From the NCBI RefSeq assembly GCF_003955665.1, contig NZ_RXHU01000129.1, forward strand, positions 1 through 32,376: a DNA stretch of 32,376 nt, written 5' to 3'. This document shows, piece by piece, positions 1 through 6,858 of the stretch (position 1 is the stretch's first letter; every line of letters begins with the position of its first letter). The position numbers and the translations under genes were made by a program. The DNA comes from Paenibacillus whitsoniae (lineage in GTDB: Bacteria; Bacillota; Bacilli; Paenibacillales; NBRC-103111). The notes beneath the pieces were generated by a model. The model was not told the DNA's origin and did no database searches. It saw only the letters and a program-made list of their open reading frames with translations.

Positions 1-15
1 ATATGAACGAGGCGG

Positions 16-342
16 TCAATACCTCTTTTAATGATCTTGTATTTTTATGGTTTTAAAAGCCCACTCTTAATAAATGTACTAAAGTTTAAAAAAGGTTTTA
101 AAACCTTGGCACGAAGGCAAAGACGTTGACGGTGGTTAACAGTCTGATATGCGCGGGTTGGGTACCGCATTTCAATCCATTCGTCGTGGAGCTGCCTCTG
201 ACTAACGGCGCACGTTCGGCTATCAATCATTGCCTAGTGCATAGTTCAACATGAGGGTTCTCCTTACCGGGTTTTGCCTCCGAGCCAAAATTTTAAATTC
301 TCCTTTTCAGGACTAATAATTTCTTTTGAATAACATTAACTA
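16..342 (-). ncRNA. putative bridge RNA / seekRNA region of the insertion sequence
   Basis: This is the 327-base non-coding stretch between the transposase stop codon and the left inverted repeat. In IS1111-group elements the guide RNA that pairs with donor and target DNA is known to come from the non-coding end downstream of the transposase, which is this position and orientation. It contains a perfect 16-bp palindrome, AAGGTTTTAAAACCTT, at 92-107, and more G+C-rich, hairpin-capable sequence between about 120 and 300. A 61-codon open frame crosses it but has no ribosome binding site and resembles nothing I know. The exact RNA ends and guide loops cannot be fixed by eye. Confidence 0.5.
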
Positions 343-1467
343 CTATGCAACCAAAGCTTCAGATTGTTTCTTTTCGATCTCACAGCCAATAGCCCAAATG
401 AACCCAATGAGTTCTCTGGCAACAGCTACGGCAGCCTTTTTTCCAGCATTCCCTCGAGATGTAATTAATTGATATTTCTGATGCAAACGATGTTGAGCTT
501 TCCAGGCAATACGTTTAGCTTCAGGATCTTGTCCTTCTTGACGAACACGGATTTGTCCTTTTAAAGAAGGGGAGTGACGATAGGCCCAAGCAGATTCTAC
601 GATGACATGACGTATGTGAGAATTCCCAACTTTGGTGATAGATCCTTGCCAACGACTTGCTCCACTTGAATATTCTTTAGGAACAAGTCCGGCATACGAC
701 ATTAACTGCCTGGGACTTGAAAATCGAGAGAATTGTCCAATTTCCGCTACTAACGTGGTCGCAGTCACTTCTGCTACTCCGCGCATTGTTTGAAGAGCTT
801 GGATAACAGGCGCGTGAACACTACTCGTTGCCTGTTCATGAATTTCAAATTCGATGCGCTTCATTCGATCCTGCACTTCATCAATGGCATGAAGATACTC
901 TTGAAATACGATTCGTAACGATGATTTTTCAAAACGAAGACTGTCCAGCCACTCTCTATGCTTTACAGACCAATTCCGTGTTCCTTTTTCTGGGCGAAGA
1001 TCATGGCGAAGCAAAAATTGGACAAGGCGAAGTCGAGCTCGGTGTAAGTCTTCTTTAGCGTCATGACGAGCGCGAACCAAGTCTCTCAATGCTTCATGGT
1101 CTTCGTCGGGAGTCCAAACAGGCGTAAGTTCGCCAGCGCGAAGAAGCTGTGCAAGCCTTAATGCATCTCTACGGTCCGTTTTAATGCGATCTCCCGCGCG
1201 CTTTGGAATGAGTGTCGGTGCAACAACGACACAGTCAATTCCGAGAGAAAGTAGAAATCTAAAAAGGCCATATCCAGTTGGTCCTGCTTCATAACAAACA
1301 TGCAATTGTTCATTAGGACCGATTTTTTTCATGAGTTTGCGGATTGCTTCAGGTGTATGTGGAATGTTTCCAAGAAAACGAGGTTCACCCCGTCCAGAAT
1401 CTGCAACAGCAACAGAGATTAAATCTTTTGATACGTCTAAACCAACATATTTTGTGTAATCCTTCAT
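343..1467 (-). CDS. IS110-family transposase (DEDD/RuvC-like plus transposase_20)
   Basis: This 374-residue DEDD transposase catalyses excision to a circle and RNA-guided insertion. The N-terminal RuvC-like half shows the acidic residues in order: GLDVSK near the start, YEAGPTGYG at about residue 60, and KTDRRDA at about 115. The C-terminal transposase_20 half has MRGVAEVTATTLVAEIG and the conserved LMSYAGLVP / GSITKVGNSHIR stretch containing the family's catalytic serine region. Length is normal for the family. I chose the ATG at 1467 because AAAGGAG lies just upstream of it; a longer frame runs back to 1542 but has no such site. There is no frameshift or stop, so the enzyme is probably functional. 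Confidence 0.93.
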   Translation of the reverse strand: MKDYTKYVGLDVSKDLISVAVADSGRGEPRFLGNIPHTPEAIRKLMKKIGPNEQLHVCYEAGPTGYGLFRFLLSLGIDCVVVAPTLIPKRAGDRIKTDRRDALRLAQLLRAGELTPVWTPDEDHEALRDLVRARHDAKEDLHRARLRLVQFLLRHDLRPEKGTRNWSVKHREWLDSLRFEKSSLRIVFQEYLHAIDEVQDRMKRIEFEIHEQATSSVHAPVIQALQTMRGVAEVTATTLVAEIGQFSRFSSPRQLMSYAGLVPKEYSSGASRWQGSITKVGNSHIRHVIVESAWAYRHSPSLKGQIRVRQEGQDPEAKRIAWKAQHRLHQKYQLITSRGNAGKKAAVAVARELIGFIWAIGCEIEKKQSEALVA

Positions 1468-1626
1468 AATAGCGGCTCCTTTCGAATGTAGCTCTGCATT
1501 TGGTTTTAAGTAGAATCCACTACACATTCTAACCAAAAGCAACCTACGTTAGGCGAATTAGGGCCGCCTCGTTCATTATGACTAACCGGAAATGTTAGTT
1601 CAATAAATTGGACGATGAAATGGAGG

Positions 1627-1653
1627 GCCAGGTGAATTCGACCTGGCTTTTTT
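1627..1653 (+). terminator. rho-independent terminator
   Basis: GCCAGGT (1627-1633) pairs with ACCTGGC (1641-1647) around a 7-base loop, followed by six T. It sits just right of the insertion sequence and would have ended a plus-strand transcript now interrupted or lost to the left. Confidence 0.75.
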
Positions 1654-1771
1654 CAACGTTTTCGCTTGTGTTTACAATTGTTAAATCAACTAACTTTTTT
1701 TCTTTTCCACTTTTTATAAAATAAGGTTCAGACTAATGAACTTTATTTTCTTTCACCAATAAAAAAACAAA

Positions 1772-2026
1772 CAAAAGAATGACAAGCCGAGGGAAATTAC
1801 GCCATCCATGGTACCCGTCATTGTAATCATGCTAATATTGGCTTCCGGTTCCATGATTAACGACGATTTCGAGCAAATTTACAGTCTCATTAATGTAAAA
1901 GTTATGGCTGTGGGCGATGTATTGTCTACCTACACGTAGGCATTCAGTATACTTGTTTACTCTTGCTTGATTGCGCTTTCAGTCTCCGTCATTTTACTCG
2001 TTCTGCAGGTTATCACGATTTCGTAA
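1772..2026 (+). pseudogene. decayed remnant of an LplB-type sugar ABC permease
   Basis: Translation in one frame gives a recognisable C-terminal piece of a binding-protein-dependent sugar permease: ITPSMVPVIVIMLI, then a glycine/methionine turn, then DDFEQIYSL, and VGDVLSTYT just before an in-frame TAG at 1937-1939. Reading on, YSCLIALSVSVILLVLQ resembles the last membrane helix, and a TAA follows at 2024. LplB/YteP permeases have the matching order: LPS.MP.IVI.LI, then F.Q.Y, then DVI.TY.YR and a final helix. The 5' two thirds and the start codon are absent. The flanks (1654-1771 and 2027-2166) are A+T-rich and hold nothing else I recognise. An intact relative begins at 31559. Confidence 0.72.
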
Positions 2027-2166
2027 CACGACGTACGCTGTTAAGTTGGTTATGAATATGGCGAGCAAACTGTAATTTGTTGATCGTAGCTCAATAAATT
2101 TACAAAGTGTTTAGAGTTCAGCCTTGAAACAAGTCATTGTTCATGAAACTGCAAATATCGGATATT

Positions 2167-2197
2167 AAAGACTAAGGGGGGACCTTAGTCTTTTTTT
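2167..2197 (+). terminator. rho-independent terminator
   Basis: AAAGACTAAGG (2167-2177) pairs perfectly with CCTTAGTCTTT (2183-2193) across a 5-base loop, and the T run continues to 2197. It ends transcription from the decayed permease side and separates it from the minus-strand AraC gene that finishes at 2220. Confidence 0.85.
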
Positions 2198-2219
2198 ATT
2201 AAAAAATTTGACATCCCTA

Positions 2220-3092
2220 TCAAACCTTCTGCTTTCTAAACTGTAGTGGCGTCATGCCTACTTCCTTTTTAAAGACCTGGATAAAATAGGAGGAATTCGG
2301 ATATCCAATGTTCTCGCCAATCTGTTCAACGGATAAGGTCGTCGTATCTAATAAACGACAAGCTTGCTTGATCCTTCGTGCCGTAACATAATCAGTGATA
2401 CTGCTTCCTGTTTCCTGTATAAATAGTTTTGATATGTAGGAACTAGACAAATGCATGTGACCCGCAAGGATATCCAGATTTATTTCCTCATGAAAATGTT
2501 CTTCGATCCATTGCATCATAAATTCAGAATATCGCTGCGTTCTAGTATCCAGAGGCTCCATAGGATGCAGGTCTGTTTCGCCTCTTCCCTTTGAAAGCAG
2601 ACAGCTCATTAATTGAAAAAACAAGAAAGTTAGTTCCTCGTCATCTTCGCCAATCCCGGATTGGAAAGTTTGATTGTAAGTCGTAAATATCCATTCCATG
2701 ATATCCGCCTGATGCAATAAATCATAAACTTGAGCAAAATCTTTCCCCTGCCATAGCGATGTAAAAAGTGTATGACGGTTGGGAAAGGGGCGAAGTAGTT
2801 TGTCCATGATTAGCGGATCTACATAAAAGATGGTGCGACAGTAGGGAGTAGCTGGACTGACATCCGCATAAACTTGATGTAATTGAAAAGGTTGGAAGAA
2901 AAATAACATTCCTCTGCGAATGTCGTAGGTTTGACGGTTTACGACAACTCGGCCGCGCCCCTCATGTACAAATAAAATCTCGCAACATTGATGCCAATGA
3001 TAGTACCCCTTGAAATTGTTCTCGATCCGGATAAGATAATCCCAAAATATCACTCGTCGATCAAAATTGACGGATTCAAATAATCGCTTCAT
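2220..3092 (-). CDS. AraC-family transcriptional regulator (cupin sensor plus HTH)
   Basis: This 290-residue regulator probably controls the divergent GH31 glycosidase gene in response to a sugar. The N-terminal half is a cupin-type arabinose-binding-like domain: YYHWHQCCEILFVHEGRG at about residues 30-50, then RRGMLFFFQPFQLHQV. The C-terminal 100 residues form the double helix-turn-helix of the AraC family: INLDILAGHMHLSSSYISKLFIQETG, then IGENIGYPNSSYFIQVFKKEVGMTPLQFRK. Length is typical. The start is set at the ATG at 3092 by AGGAGGG six bases upstream; a frame nine codons longer has no better site. The gap to the GH31 start at 3199 is about 106 bases and contains a 13-bp palindrome that could be its operator. 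Confidence 0.9.
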   Translation of the reverse strand: MKRLFESVNFDRRVIFWDYLIRIENNFKGYYHWHQCCEILFVHEGRGRVVVNRQTYDIRRGMLFFFQPFQLHQVYADVSPATPYCRTIFYVDPLIMDKLLRPFPNRHTLFTSLWQGKDFAQVYDLLHQADIMEWIFTTYNQTFQSGIGEDDEELTFLFFQLMSCLLSKGRGETDLHPMEPLDTRTQRYSEFMMQWIEEHFHEEINLDILAGHMHLSSSYISKLFIQETGSSITDYVTARRIKQACRLLDTTTLSVEQIGENIGYPNSSYFIQVFKKEVGMTPLQFRKQKV

Positions 3093-3127
3093 AGTCCCTC
3101 CTGAAATGACGAAAAACAAACATTTTT

Positions 3128-3140
3128 TGATATCGTATCA
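3128..3140. promoter_or_regulatory. candidate operator between araC-type and GH31 genes
   Basis: TGATA-TCG-TATCA is a perfect 5-bp inverted repeat with a 3-base centre, located between the two divergent genes. A TATACT hexamer at 3165-3170 could be the -10 box of the GH31 gene, although no good -35 box is visible at the right spacing, as would suit an activator-dependent promoter. The assignment is positional only. Confidence 0.35.
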
Positions 3141-3198
3141 CAACTTTTGCAGAAATCGAAATGTTATACTGATGAAAATATTGCAAATGAGGTTAGAT

Positions 3199-5268
3199 AT
3201 GATGGAGAAAATAGCAAACGGAATTTGGAAAATGAGCGTCGGAATTCCTGAGATGCATACCCCAGTTAGCATGCGTGAATCTTCAATTCACAAAGCAGCT
3301 TTAGACAAACTTGATTGCAGCGGACGGGCTCCGTTTTCCGATCATGATATCCTTATGAAAACGACGCCTCGAGGGGTATACATCGAACTACCTTTAAAAG
3401 CGACTGAACATATTTACGGTTTTGGCTTGCAGCTTCATCGTACAGATCATACGGGAAGAAAAAAGGTTATCCGCGTCAATAGTGACCCTGTTGCAGATAC
3501 GGGAGACAGTCACGCGCCGGTACCATTTTATGTCTCAACGGCAGGCTACGGAGTGTTTGTTGATACGGCGCGATATGCGACATTTTACTGCGGAACGAAT
3601 TTGCGAAAAGGGGATTCGGAAGATAAAAAGCACGAAAACAAAGCTATAGGCACCTCTGAAATTGAATTATATGGTTATCAAGAAACGGAGGGTGACCGAT
3701 CAGTCGTTGTAGATGTACCAACAGCTCAGGGAATTGACGTGTATCTCTTCGAAGGGCCGACTTTGGTGGAAGCCGTTCAACGATATAATCTGTTTTCGGG
3801 TGGTGGCTGCCTGCCGCCGATGTGGGGCCTCGGTATGTGGTATCGTGCGTATAGCGCAGCTAAAAGAGAGGATGTTATGCGTTTAGCAGAAGGATTTCGG
3901 AAAGACAACATGCCTGTCGACGTATTCGGCTTTGAGCCGGGGTGGCAAACAAAGGCTTACTCGTGTTCTTTTGTTTGGGATGAGGGCAGGTTTCCACAAC
4001 ATGAAGACATGCTGAATAAGCTGTATCAAATGGATTATCGCGTCAACTTATGGGAGCATGTATTTGTGCATCCATCATCACCGATGTACAAAAGGCTGAT
4101 TCCACATTCCGGGGATTATGAAGTTTGGGAGGGATTGGTCCCTGATCTGTCGATTCCAGATGCAAAGAAGATTTTTGCTGAGCATCATTTAAAAGAGTTC
4201 GTGGAAAAAGGAATCGCGGGCTTTAAATTGGACGAATGCGATAGCTCCGATTATGTCCATTCGAATTGGTCCTTTCCGGATACAACTATGTTTCCATCAG
4301 GTATGGATGGTGAACAAATGCATAATCAAATTGGAACTCTCTATCAGTCGGCCATCCAAGCGCCGTTTGAAGAGGTGGGGCGAAGAACGTTATCGCAAGT
4401 GCGTGCCTCAGGCGCGTTGGCCGCACCTTTTCCTTTCGTTCTATACAGTGATTTATACGATCATAAGGTATTTATCCGTGGGGTAGTGAACGCAGGTTTC
4501 TCCGGCCTTCTATGGTCTCCGGAAGTGCGTCAGGCGACATCACCAGAGGATTTAATCCGTCGCATTCAAACAGCGGTCTTCTCACCGATGGCACTTCTTA
4601 ACTGCTGGCGTATCCCTAATCCACCCTGGATGCAGGTTGATCGTGAACTTAATATTCGTGGTGTATTTCATGAAAACGTTGAGGAAATCAGGGGGATTTG
4701 CCGCAATCTTTTTGAAATTCGAATGTCACTGATTCCATATCTATATGCAAGCTATGCGAAGTACAATCAAGACGGGCTGCCGCCTTTCCGAGCGCTTGTG
4801 ATGGATTATCCAGACGATCCAAACACATATAGCATCGACGATGCGTATATGATGGGAAATGACATCCTTGTTGCTCCGATCATTACTGGAACGACCGAAA
4901 GAAATGTATATCTCCCCGTTGGGGAATGGCGCTGCTTCTGGACGGGCAAGGCTTACACCGGTGGACAAACCTATCCATTCGCACCGGGACTTGAGAAAAT
5001 CCCTGTATTCGTAAAAGAGGGAACACTGCTTCCGCTTGCAAAGCCACTTCAAAATATTTCAGATGATGCTGTCTTTGATGTAACGGTTATTCGTTTCGGG
5101 GAAACCCCTAAAGAGACCTACCTATATGAAGATGACGGTAAGTCTTTTGAATATAGGGACGGAAGTTATAATTGGATCAAGCTTAGTTGGAATGGAAGCT
5201 TGCAGATTGAGCGAAACGGTAATTATCAGGGGATCACATATCGGATTACCGGTTGTGAAATCAGGTAG
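3199..5268 (+). CDS. glycoside hydrolase family 31 (alpha-glucosidase/alpha-xylosidase type)
   Basis: This 689-residue GH31 retaining glycosidase releases alpha-linked sugars such as glucose or xylose from oligosaccharides. The N-terminal beta-domain carries HIYGFGLQLHR; the TIM barrel opens with PPMWGLGMWYRAYS and DVFGFEPGWQ. The likely nucleophile is Asp345 in FKLDECD, and the likely acid/base is one of the Asp residues in LYSDLYDHK (Asp418 or Asp421). The C-terminal sandwich has the usual MGNDILVAPI and VYLPVGEWRCFWTGKAY. There is no signal peptide, so it should act inside the cell on imported oligosaccharides. The start is ambiguous: ATG at 3199 and 3202 follow a GAGGT, and upstream in-frame ATGs have poorer context. 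A terminator follows at 5366. Exact substrate cannot be told; the KLDECD context differs from the KTDFGE of YicI-type xylosidases. Confidence 0.87.
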   Translation: MMEKIANGIWKMSVGIPEMHTPVSMRESSIHKAALDKLDCSGRAPFSDHDILMKTTPRGVYIELPLKATEHIYGFGLQLHRTDHTGRKKVIRVNSDPVADTGDSHAPVPFYVSTAGYGVFVDTARYATFYCGTNLRKGDSEDKKHENKAIGTSEIELYGYQETEGDRSVVVDVPTAQGIDVYLFEGPTLVEAVQRYNLFSGGGCLPPMWGLGMWYRAYSAAKREDVMRLAEGFRKDNMPVDVFGFEPGWQTKAYSCSFVWDEGRFPQHEDMLNKLYQMDYRVNLWEHVFVHPSSPMYKRLIPHSGDYEVWEGLVPDLSIPDAKKIFAEHHLKEFVEKGIAGFKLDECDSSDYVHSNWSFPDTTMFPSGMDGEQMHNQIGTLYQSAIQAPFEEVGRRTLSQVRASGALAAPFPFVLYSDLYDHKVFIRGVVNAGFSGLLWSPEVRQATSPEDLIRRIQTAVFSPMALLNCWRIPNPPWMQVDRELNIRGVFHENVEEIRGICRNLFEIRMSLIPYLYASYAKYNQDGLPPFRALVMDYPDDPNTYSIDDAYMMGNDILVAPIITGTTERNVYLPVGEWRCFWTGKAYTGGQTYPFAPGLEKIPVFVKEGTLLPLAKPLQNISDDAVFDVTVIRFGETPKETYLYEDDGKSFEYRDGSYNWIKLSWNGSLQIERNGNYQGITYRITGCEIR

Positions 5269-5365
5269 TTGCAAGCTGCTTGACAAGAGTCGTGAGGTGA
5301 TTGGGAAAGAGTGCTTATGCTCCTACTCGATGGTTCTCATGCGTAGTTACAATCGCCCCATAAGA

Positions 5366-5408
5366 AGCTCGCTGAAATGATCTTGTTGATCGTTTAGCGG
5401 GCTTTTTT
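5366..5408 (+). terminator. rho-independent terminator after GH31
   Basis: AGCTCGCTGAAATGATC pairs imperfectly with GATCGTTTAGCGGGCT around a TTGTT loop, and seven T follow (5403-5409). It ends the GH31 transcript. The rest of the gap to 5540 is A+T-rich and shows nothing else. Confidence 0.8.
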
Positions 5409-5540
5409 TGCGATAAGACGCTTAGACGACAAACTTAATGTCAAATTAAATTAAACTTAGTGAATCCATCGGATTTAACTGAATTGAATATGAGCAAAAA
5501 ACCAAATTTACCCAGGTGATTTTCATCATTTCAAAAATGT

Positions 5541-5572
5541 TTATTCCATTTTGGAATAAAGAGAGGTATAAT
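5541..5572 (+). promoter_or_regulatory. chrA promoter with overlapping inverted repeat
   Basis: A consensus -10 box TATAAT lies at 5567-5572, 36 bases before the start codon of the first chromate-transporter gene. The sequence where the -35 box should be (5544-5549, TTCCAT) matches poorly, and it is covered by a perfect 8-bp inverted repeat TTATTCCA-TTT-TGGAATAA at 5541-5559. That arrangement suits control by a dimeric regulator binding over the -35 region and spacer. The regulator is not encoded beside it. Confidence 0.6.
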
Positions 5573-5607
5573 AGATCTAACAAGAACGGACTAGGGAGGG
5601 ATCCATT

Positions 5608-6255
5608 TTGCGTAATCGTAAACTTCATCTTTGCTTGGATATTTTCTGGACGTTTTTCAAGATCGGTCCATCGACGTTCGGCGGTGGGTATGCCATGATT
5701 CCTGTGATTGAGCGCGAAATTGTCGGTAAGAAGGCGTGGATGGAAGAAGCTGAAATGACAGACATTATCTCCATTGCAGGATCGGCGCCAGGCGGCATCG
5801 GCGTCAATGCTTCGGCTTTTATCGGGTATCGGCTTGCCGGTATTTGGGGCGCGATCGCCGCAGTTGTCGGAATTGCGCTGCCAACGTTCCTTATTGCGCT
5901 TGTCCTGAGCCTATTCCTGGTGTTCATGCAGTCGGAGCCTAAAATTGAAGCAGCGTTCAAAGGCATTCACGGCGCCATTATCGGCCTCATTGCCCTTGCC
6001 GCATACAACATGGGGCGCTCTGCGATTTATGACAAAACGACACTGGGGACAGCGATCGTATCGCTGGCCGTACTGCTGATTCTGCCGATCAATCCGATTT
6101 TGATCATTCTCATCGGGCTTTTCGTCGGGGTTGTGCTGGTCAAGGTCAAAGAAGCGATGGGCTACCGCGTTACGCTTGAAAAAGGCAAGGAACCGGTTCA
6201 CACCTCGCATAACGGCTACACCCATTATGACTATTTTATCGCAGACGGCATTTAG
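5608..6255 (+). CDS. chrA: ChrA-type chromate transporter half, first subunit
   Basis: This 215-residue membrane protein of the CHR superfamily has a single CHR domain (short-chain type), which works as a pair with the following gene to export chromate or a similar oxyanion. Visible family motifs are FFKIGPSTFGGGYAMIPVIE near residue 16, APGGIGVNASAFIGYRLAG at about 60-80, and several hydrophobic helices up to residue 190. The hydrophilic tail after about 190 is slightly longer than usual. The start is a TTG at 5608, chosen because GGGAGGG lies seven bases upstream and no in-frame ATG occurs before the conserved GGGYAMIP motif. It is followed after 21 bases by the partner gene. Other members of the family may move substrates other than chromate. 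Confidence 0.88.
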   Translation: MRNRKLHLCLDIFWTFFKIGPSTFGGGYAMIPVIEREIVGKKAWMEEAEMTDIISIAGSAPGGIGVNASAFIGYRLAGIWGAIAAVVGIALPTFLIALVLSLFLVFMQSEPKIEAAFKGIHGAIIGLIALAAYNMGRSAIYDKTTLGTAIVSLAVLLILPINPILIILIGLFVGVVLVKVKEAMGYRVTLEKGKEPVHTSHNGYTHYDYFIADGI

Positions 6256-6276
6256 AAAGAGAGAGGGGGGAGCCGA

Positions 6277-6816
6277 ATGCTGTTATGGCAGCTTTTTATA
6301 TCGTTTTTGAAAATCGGGTTCATGTCGTTTGGCGGCGGATACGCGATGATTCCGATTATTCAGCATGAAGTGGAGCAGCATGGCTGGATGCCGCTTGAAG
6401 CTTTTAACCAGAGCGTCGCGCTTGCGGGTATGGCGCCCGGACCGATTGCAACGAACAGCGCAACGCTAGTCGGGTACAAAGCAGCGGGATTACTGGGAGC
6501 AACCGTTGCCACCGTCGGGATGGTGCTGCCTTCGCTGATCATCGTCATCATTATTTCATCGTTCTTCTATAAGATTTACAAGAGCAAGGCGGTTCATACA
6601 ACTTTTTACGGACTGCGGCCTGTCGTCACAGGGCTGATCGCTTACGCGGCCATCCATTTCGGTTTCGCAAGTCAAATGCATGATCTGTTCAACTGGCAGG
6701 TGCTCGTTACCGTATTGATTGCTGCAGGCGTGTTTATTGCCGTTTATAAATACAAATGGCACCCGCTCGCGACTATCGTCTTGTCGGCCCTGGTCGGAAT
6801 TGCTATATTTAGTTGA
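6277..6816 (+). CDS. chrA: ChrA-type chromate transporter half, second subunit
   Basis: This is the second 179-residue single-CHR-domain protein. It begins with FLKIGFMSFGGGYAMIPIIQHEV, followed by GMAPGPIATNSATLVGYKAAGLLGA and hydrophobic segments to the C-terminus. Paired short-chain ChrA proteins are thought to fold with opposite membrane orientation and form one transporter, and this tandem matches that arrangement. AGAGGGGGGA lies just before the ATG at 6277. The FGE-like gene starts 42 bases after its stop with no terminator between, so all three could be one transcript. Confidence 0.88.
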   Translation: MLLWQLFISFLKIGFMSFGGGYAMIPIIQHEVEQHGWMPLEAFNQSVALAGMAPGPIATNSATLVGYKAAGLLGATVATVGMVLPSLIIVIIISSFFYKIYKSKAVHTTFYGLRPVVTGLIAYAAIHFGFASQMHDLFNWQVLVTVLIAAGVFIAVYKYKWHPLATIVLSALVGIAIFS

Positions 6817-6858
6817 GAGGTACGCATCACTTAAGTCGGTTACGAGAGGAAGTTCCAG

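Larger units (their letters stand above)
3..1576 (-). mobile_element. IS110-family insertion sequence, IS1111-like, complete
   Basis: The element is bounded by a perfect 13-bp inverted repeat: ATGAACGAGGCGG at 3-15 and its reverse complement at 1564-1576. One intact transposase gene lies between them on the minus strand. About 327 non-coding bases follow the gene (16-342) and only about 100 precede it. Short subterminal inverted repeats and a long non-coding end downstream of the transposase are features of the IS1111 group of the IS110 family; classical IS110 members lack the repeats and carry the long non-coding end upstream. The true tips may extend a few bases beyond the repeats, as is usual for this group, and the left tip is almost at the window edge, so target sequence and any duplication cannot be judged. 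Beyond the right end lie a permease remnant and two terminators, so the insertion is in already decaying DNA. Confidence 0.85.

Noticed and set aside
45..230. A 61-codon minus-strand frame in the non-coding end of the insertion sequence
   Set aside because: No ribosome binding site, no recognisable protein features, and it lies where IS1111-type elements carry a non-coding RNA.
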